NCBI GenBank assembly: GCA_021769025.1
Contig: JAETTS010000127.1
Span: 1-7,024, forward strand
DNA: 7,024 nucleotides
From: Enterocloster bolteae
GTDB lineage: Bacteria > Bacillota_A > Clostridia > Lachnospirales > Lachnospiraceae
Reading direction: 5' to 3'
Both the position numbers and the translations under genes were made by a program. Positions 6,401-7,024 of this stretch are shown here, in pieces (the first letter of the stretch is position 1; each line of letters begins with the position of its first letter). Under the pieces are notes generated by a model. It saw nothing but the letters and a program-made list of their open reading frames with translations, searched no databases and was not told the DNA's origin.

Positions 6401-7024
6401 CCCCTCTCCCCCTACCATATCCGTTCCATGCTGGTTCTTAATACCGCTTACATCAATGTTTCCATATCCTACATATTTCCAGTCTTTATTTTCCAAAGAA
6501 TCAGGATCCATTCCAGGTCTTTGAACATAGAAATATGCTTTAACCTCATGCTTCTTTACCGTAATCTCAAATTTCTGCTTGTAACGGCCATTCCATCCAT
6601 ATGAATAGGTGAGTGTTACAGTTTTACCGCTTGTATCTTTGGCATGTACAAACGCATATGGATACCAGACAGTTCCGCTCTCCTCCACGCTTACTACACT
6701 TGGGTCAGATGAAGTCCACGTCCCTCCAATCAGGGCATTGCGTGCTTCCAGCCTTATGGTCTGCCCTGCATACATGGTATAGGAATTCTTGTATTGTTCA
6801 GTTCCTACGATAGCATAGATGGAGAAATGTTTTGCTTCAAAGGATACGCTTGCTTCGTCAACAGAGGCGCCAACCGCTTCAACATTTACAATATCTGCCG
6901 CCTGAACGTCAATCTCCTGTGCAGCTACCTTTTCTTTTTCTTCCTTATCATTGTCCTGGACAGTCTCAACATACATGACCTCAACTTTGTCGGACTGGGC
7001 ATTCTGCTCTTCCACAGGAGCGCC
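3401..7024 (-). CDS. LPXTG-anchored repeat-rich surface protein (5' end outside the window)
   Basis: Large secreted protein expected to be linked to peptidoglycan by sortase; a role in adhesion or host contact is inferred. 1207 residues are visible, counted from the codon at 7022-7024. The frame is open through the window edge, so GTG at 7015 is probably internal and the signal peptide lies upstream. Order: acidic segment ending VSFEAKHFSIYAIVG (about 60-74); Ig-like/BIG2-type stretch with TWTSSDPSVVSV (102-113); unassigned region (160-310); three Flg_new-type repeats with YRFSGW, YEFKGW and YYFAGW (about 318-527); unassigned region (530-750); two homologous 80-residue repeats sharing SETxAPATG (758-921); MucBP-like segment (925-992); a last repeat with YAFSNW (1011-1106); Gly/Ser linker (1108-1127); LPKTG (1172-1176), hydrophobic helix and tail SKKRKDEDA. 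Cysteine is almost absent (one, in AAQRICILLE). No partner genes are visible; the gene ends in its own terminator. Confidence 0.92.
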   Translation of the reverse strand, partial: GAPVEEQNAQSDKVEVMYVETVQDNDKEEKEKVAAQEIDVQAADIVNVEAVGASVDEASVSFEAKHFSIYAIVGTEQYKNSYTMYAGQTIRLEARNALIGGTWTSSDPSVVSVEESGTVWYPYAFVHAKDTSGKTVTLTYSYGWNGRYKQKFEITVKKHEVKAYFYVQRPGMDPDSLENKDWKYVGYGNIDVSGIKNQHGTDMVGGEGHYSLDNPAGRVINYPSDTNIKKIIADLYGVNVNDIDVEISYSPYTITYPRGWVDADNNPHDQGKAVYHVDMTASVTTREKATATYWLWDAGEQGYQPVESHDVSIGDKTSPKKVYDDVKTVDGVEYRFSGWYADAERSQAVGFPYQVDKMVNFYAKYIPNPFITIYYEAVGGGSVSPSTDQFMAYTEGPAGSTGTTPLGYEFKGWFNNDMGLGTPISTNLKFTPSKPAGGWTDGMTFYAVWEGNSDALTYDANKGTGEMSASTGNVGSEVAVKENQFTRQGYYFAGWNTKADGTGTTYMPGENYTLTAGDDILFAVWKEVGTFKVWAYYPDTNPDLSYGDYINIYEDYGPDNAPLTYKKNGTQSGENLTLEGINEILAYSKAETEANHMGAKISSVYLQYETNAGWSKAIYATLKDSKAIAFDGLDDEVFHEGKESRLHITYKLPRTVQVEYWKNIGTGYELVPSEGYGIGPDFVYAYDYISISETSTSSQDIIKAVPASLRGYSTGKVVFKTGTDVPSGEEDDLGKSFRVKDTRAAQRICILLEENEDVTLTYVAGLGGSVNPASETVAPATGIAKGSAAKASPGYHFVNWTVADKVVGTNVSLERQEIDAVAKASGVYKATEFKANFEEDADITINYVAAKGGNVDLSSETLAPATGKPEGSKAVAKDGYVFTHWTDTAGAKVGVDADFIPKKNPETQVFEADTYTAHFAIRGDLSYKVEYYYDGVLGEVDSKDNVVFGTDIPFTTVPRDFNGRNYIFESANGPKTVGSDSNVNLVKVYYVLDEIGVEIPQNPDGIPDKYQITFTFVTGNNGTVSGTTSEVHTIQQITRDPETNEIIKVGSVTPAHPRANVTAAANSGYAFSNWSIDGNAGKTYNNTDAIQADAFVHDTTFIANFRTAGGSGGNGGGGGGSNSGGPGRFSQSDDSGPGAVNIAPQDVPLAPLPETPFDTTLINDDEIPLAPLPKTGQGSVKSTLTMVMSGILLMLTAMSKKRKDEDA
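3404..3571 (-). other. Cell-wall sorting signal with duplicated PLAPLP motif
   Basis: The coding DNA for the C-terminus holds VPLAPLPETPF, then about 10 residues later IPLAPLPKTGQ. The true sortase motif LPKTG is encoded by 3497-3511, followed by the hydrophobic stretch TLTMVMSGILLMLTAM and the basic SKKRK tail, the standard order for sortase substrates. The upstream copy has LPETP, lacking the glycine that sortase A-type cleavage needs (cleavage is between Thr and Gly). Confidence 0.88.
3707..3994 (-). repeat. Flg_new_2-like repeat, membrane-proximal copy
   Basis: Encodes about 96 residues from QITFTFVTGNNGTVSG through GYAFSNW to TFIANFRT. It shares GG/NG-T/SV near the start, GYxFxxW in the second half and an FxANF ending with the two upstream repeats at 4262-4753, but it has an insertion (QITRDPETNEIIKV). 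It is followed at once by the Gly/Ser linker. Confidence 0.6.
4262..4753 (-). repeat. Two tandem ~80-residue surface repeats
   Basis: Copy 1 (4508-4753) and copy 2 (4262-4504) encode homologous modules: YVAxxGGxV, SETxAPATG, GS, GYxFxxW, and an ending xFKANFEE or YTAHFAI. The proteins align clearly, but the DNA differs throughout, which indicates old duplication under selection rather than recent slippage. They resemble the bacterial InlB-B/Flg_new_2 class of extracellular repeats. Confidence 0.75.
5444..6073 (-). repeat. Three Listeria-Bacteroides (Flg_new) type repeats
   Basis: Successive modules carry YRFSGWYADAERS...VNFYAKY, YEFKGWFNNDMGL...MTFYAVWEG and YYFAGWNTKADGT...ILFAVWKE. The third is the most typical: it begins LTYDANKGTGEMS and has the family's GYYFAGWNTKADGTGT core. 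These beta-grasp-like modules are typical of extracellular stalks and adhesins in Firmicutes. Confidence 0.8.
6551..6787 (-). other. Ig-like (BIG2-type) domain region of the surface protein
   Basis: Encodes YTMYAGQTIRLEARNA, TWTSSDPSVVSVEESGTV and a final KFEITVKK. The W-(S/T)-S-x-(D/N)-x-x-V-x-x-V pattern followed by G-x-V is the signature of bacterial Ig-like group 2 domains. The domain edges are approximate. Confidence 0.6.

Overview
The window looks like a low-GC Gram-positive gut clostridium, most likely a Lachnospiraceae member of the Enterocloster/Clostridium bolteae type. The reasons are strong AGGAGG-type ribosome sites, a consensus sigma-A promoter, an LPXTG wall-anchored surface protein built from Listeria-Bacteroides repeats, and a relic of the Rpn/PD-(D/E)XK nuclease family that is very common in these genomes. 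The species assignment is inference from family resemblance, not from a search.

All recognisable genes lie on the minus strand and are transcribed from high to low coordinates. In that order: (1) the C-terminal 1207 residues of a large sortase-anchored surface protein (7024 to 3401; its start and any signal peptide are outside the window), ending in an LPKTG sorting signal; (2) a 15-bp tandem repeat overlapping its stop codon, then a strong intrinsic terminator (3326 to about 3275); (3) a consensus promoter (3212 to 3184) and a leader of about 160 nt with small inverted repeats; (4) a disrupted Rpn-family nuclease gene (3016 to 2311) that has lost its catalytic core and also carries a frameshift; (5) a zinc-dependent, probably NAD-linked, medium-chain alcohol dehydrogenase (2277 to 1219) starting only 33 bp after the pseudogene; (6) a MATE-family drug/sodium antiporter (1076 to 1), whose last roughly 90 residues run off the window.

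The surface protein is a separate transcription unit, closed by its own terminator. The pseudogene, dehydrogenase and perhaps the MATE gene follow the promoter at 3184-3212, and no convincing terminator separates them. The dehydrogenase may therefore depend on a promoter that originally served a now-dead nuclease gene. The MATE gene has a 142-bp upstream gap with weak promoter-like sequences. No shared pathway links the dehydrogenase and the transporter.

I did not find CRISPR, RNA genes, prophage genes or a convincing new defence or mobile system. The points most worth a second look are the layered decay of the Rpn gene, the duplicated sorting-signal block, the six-fold YxFxxW repeat architecture of the surface protein, and the 15-bp repeat that places four in-frame stop codons in a row.
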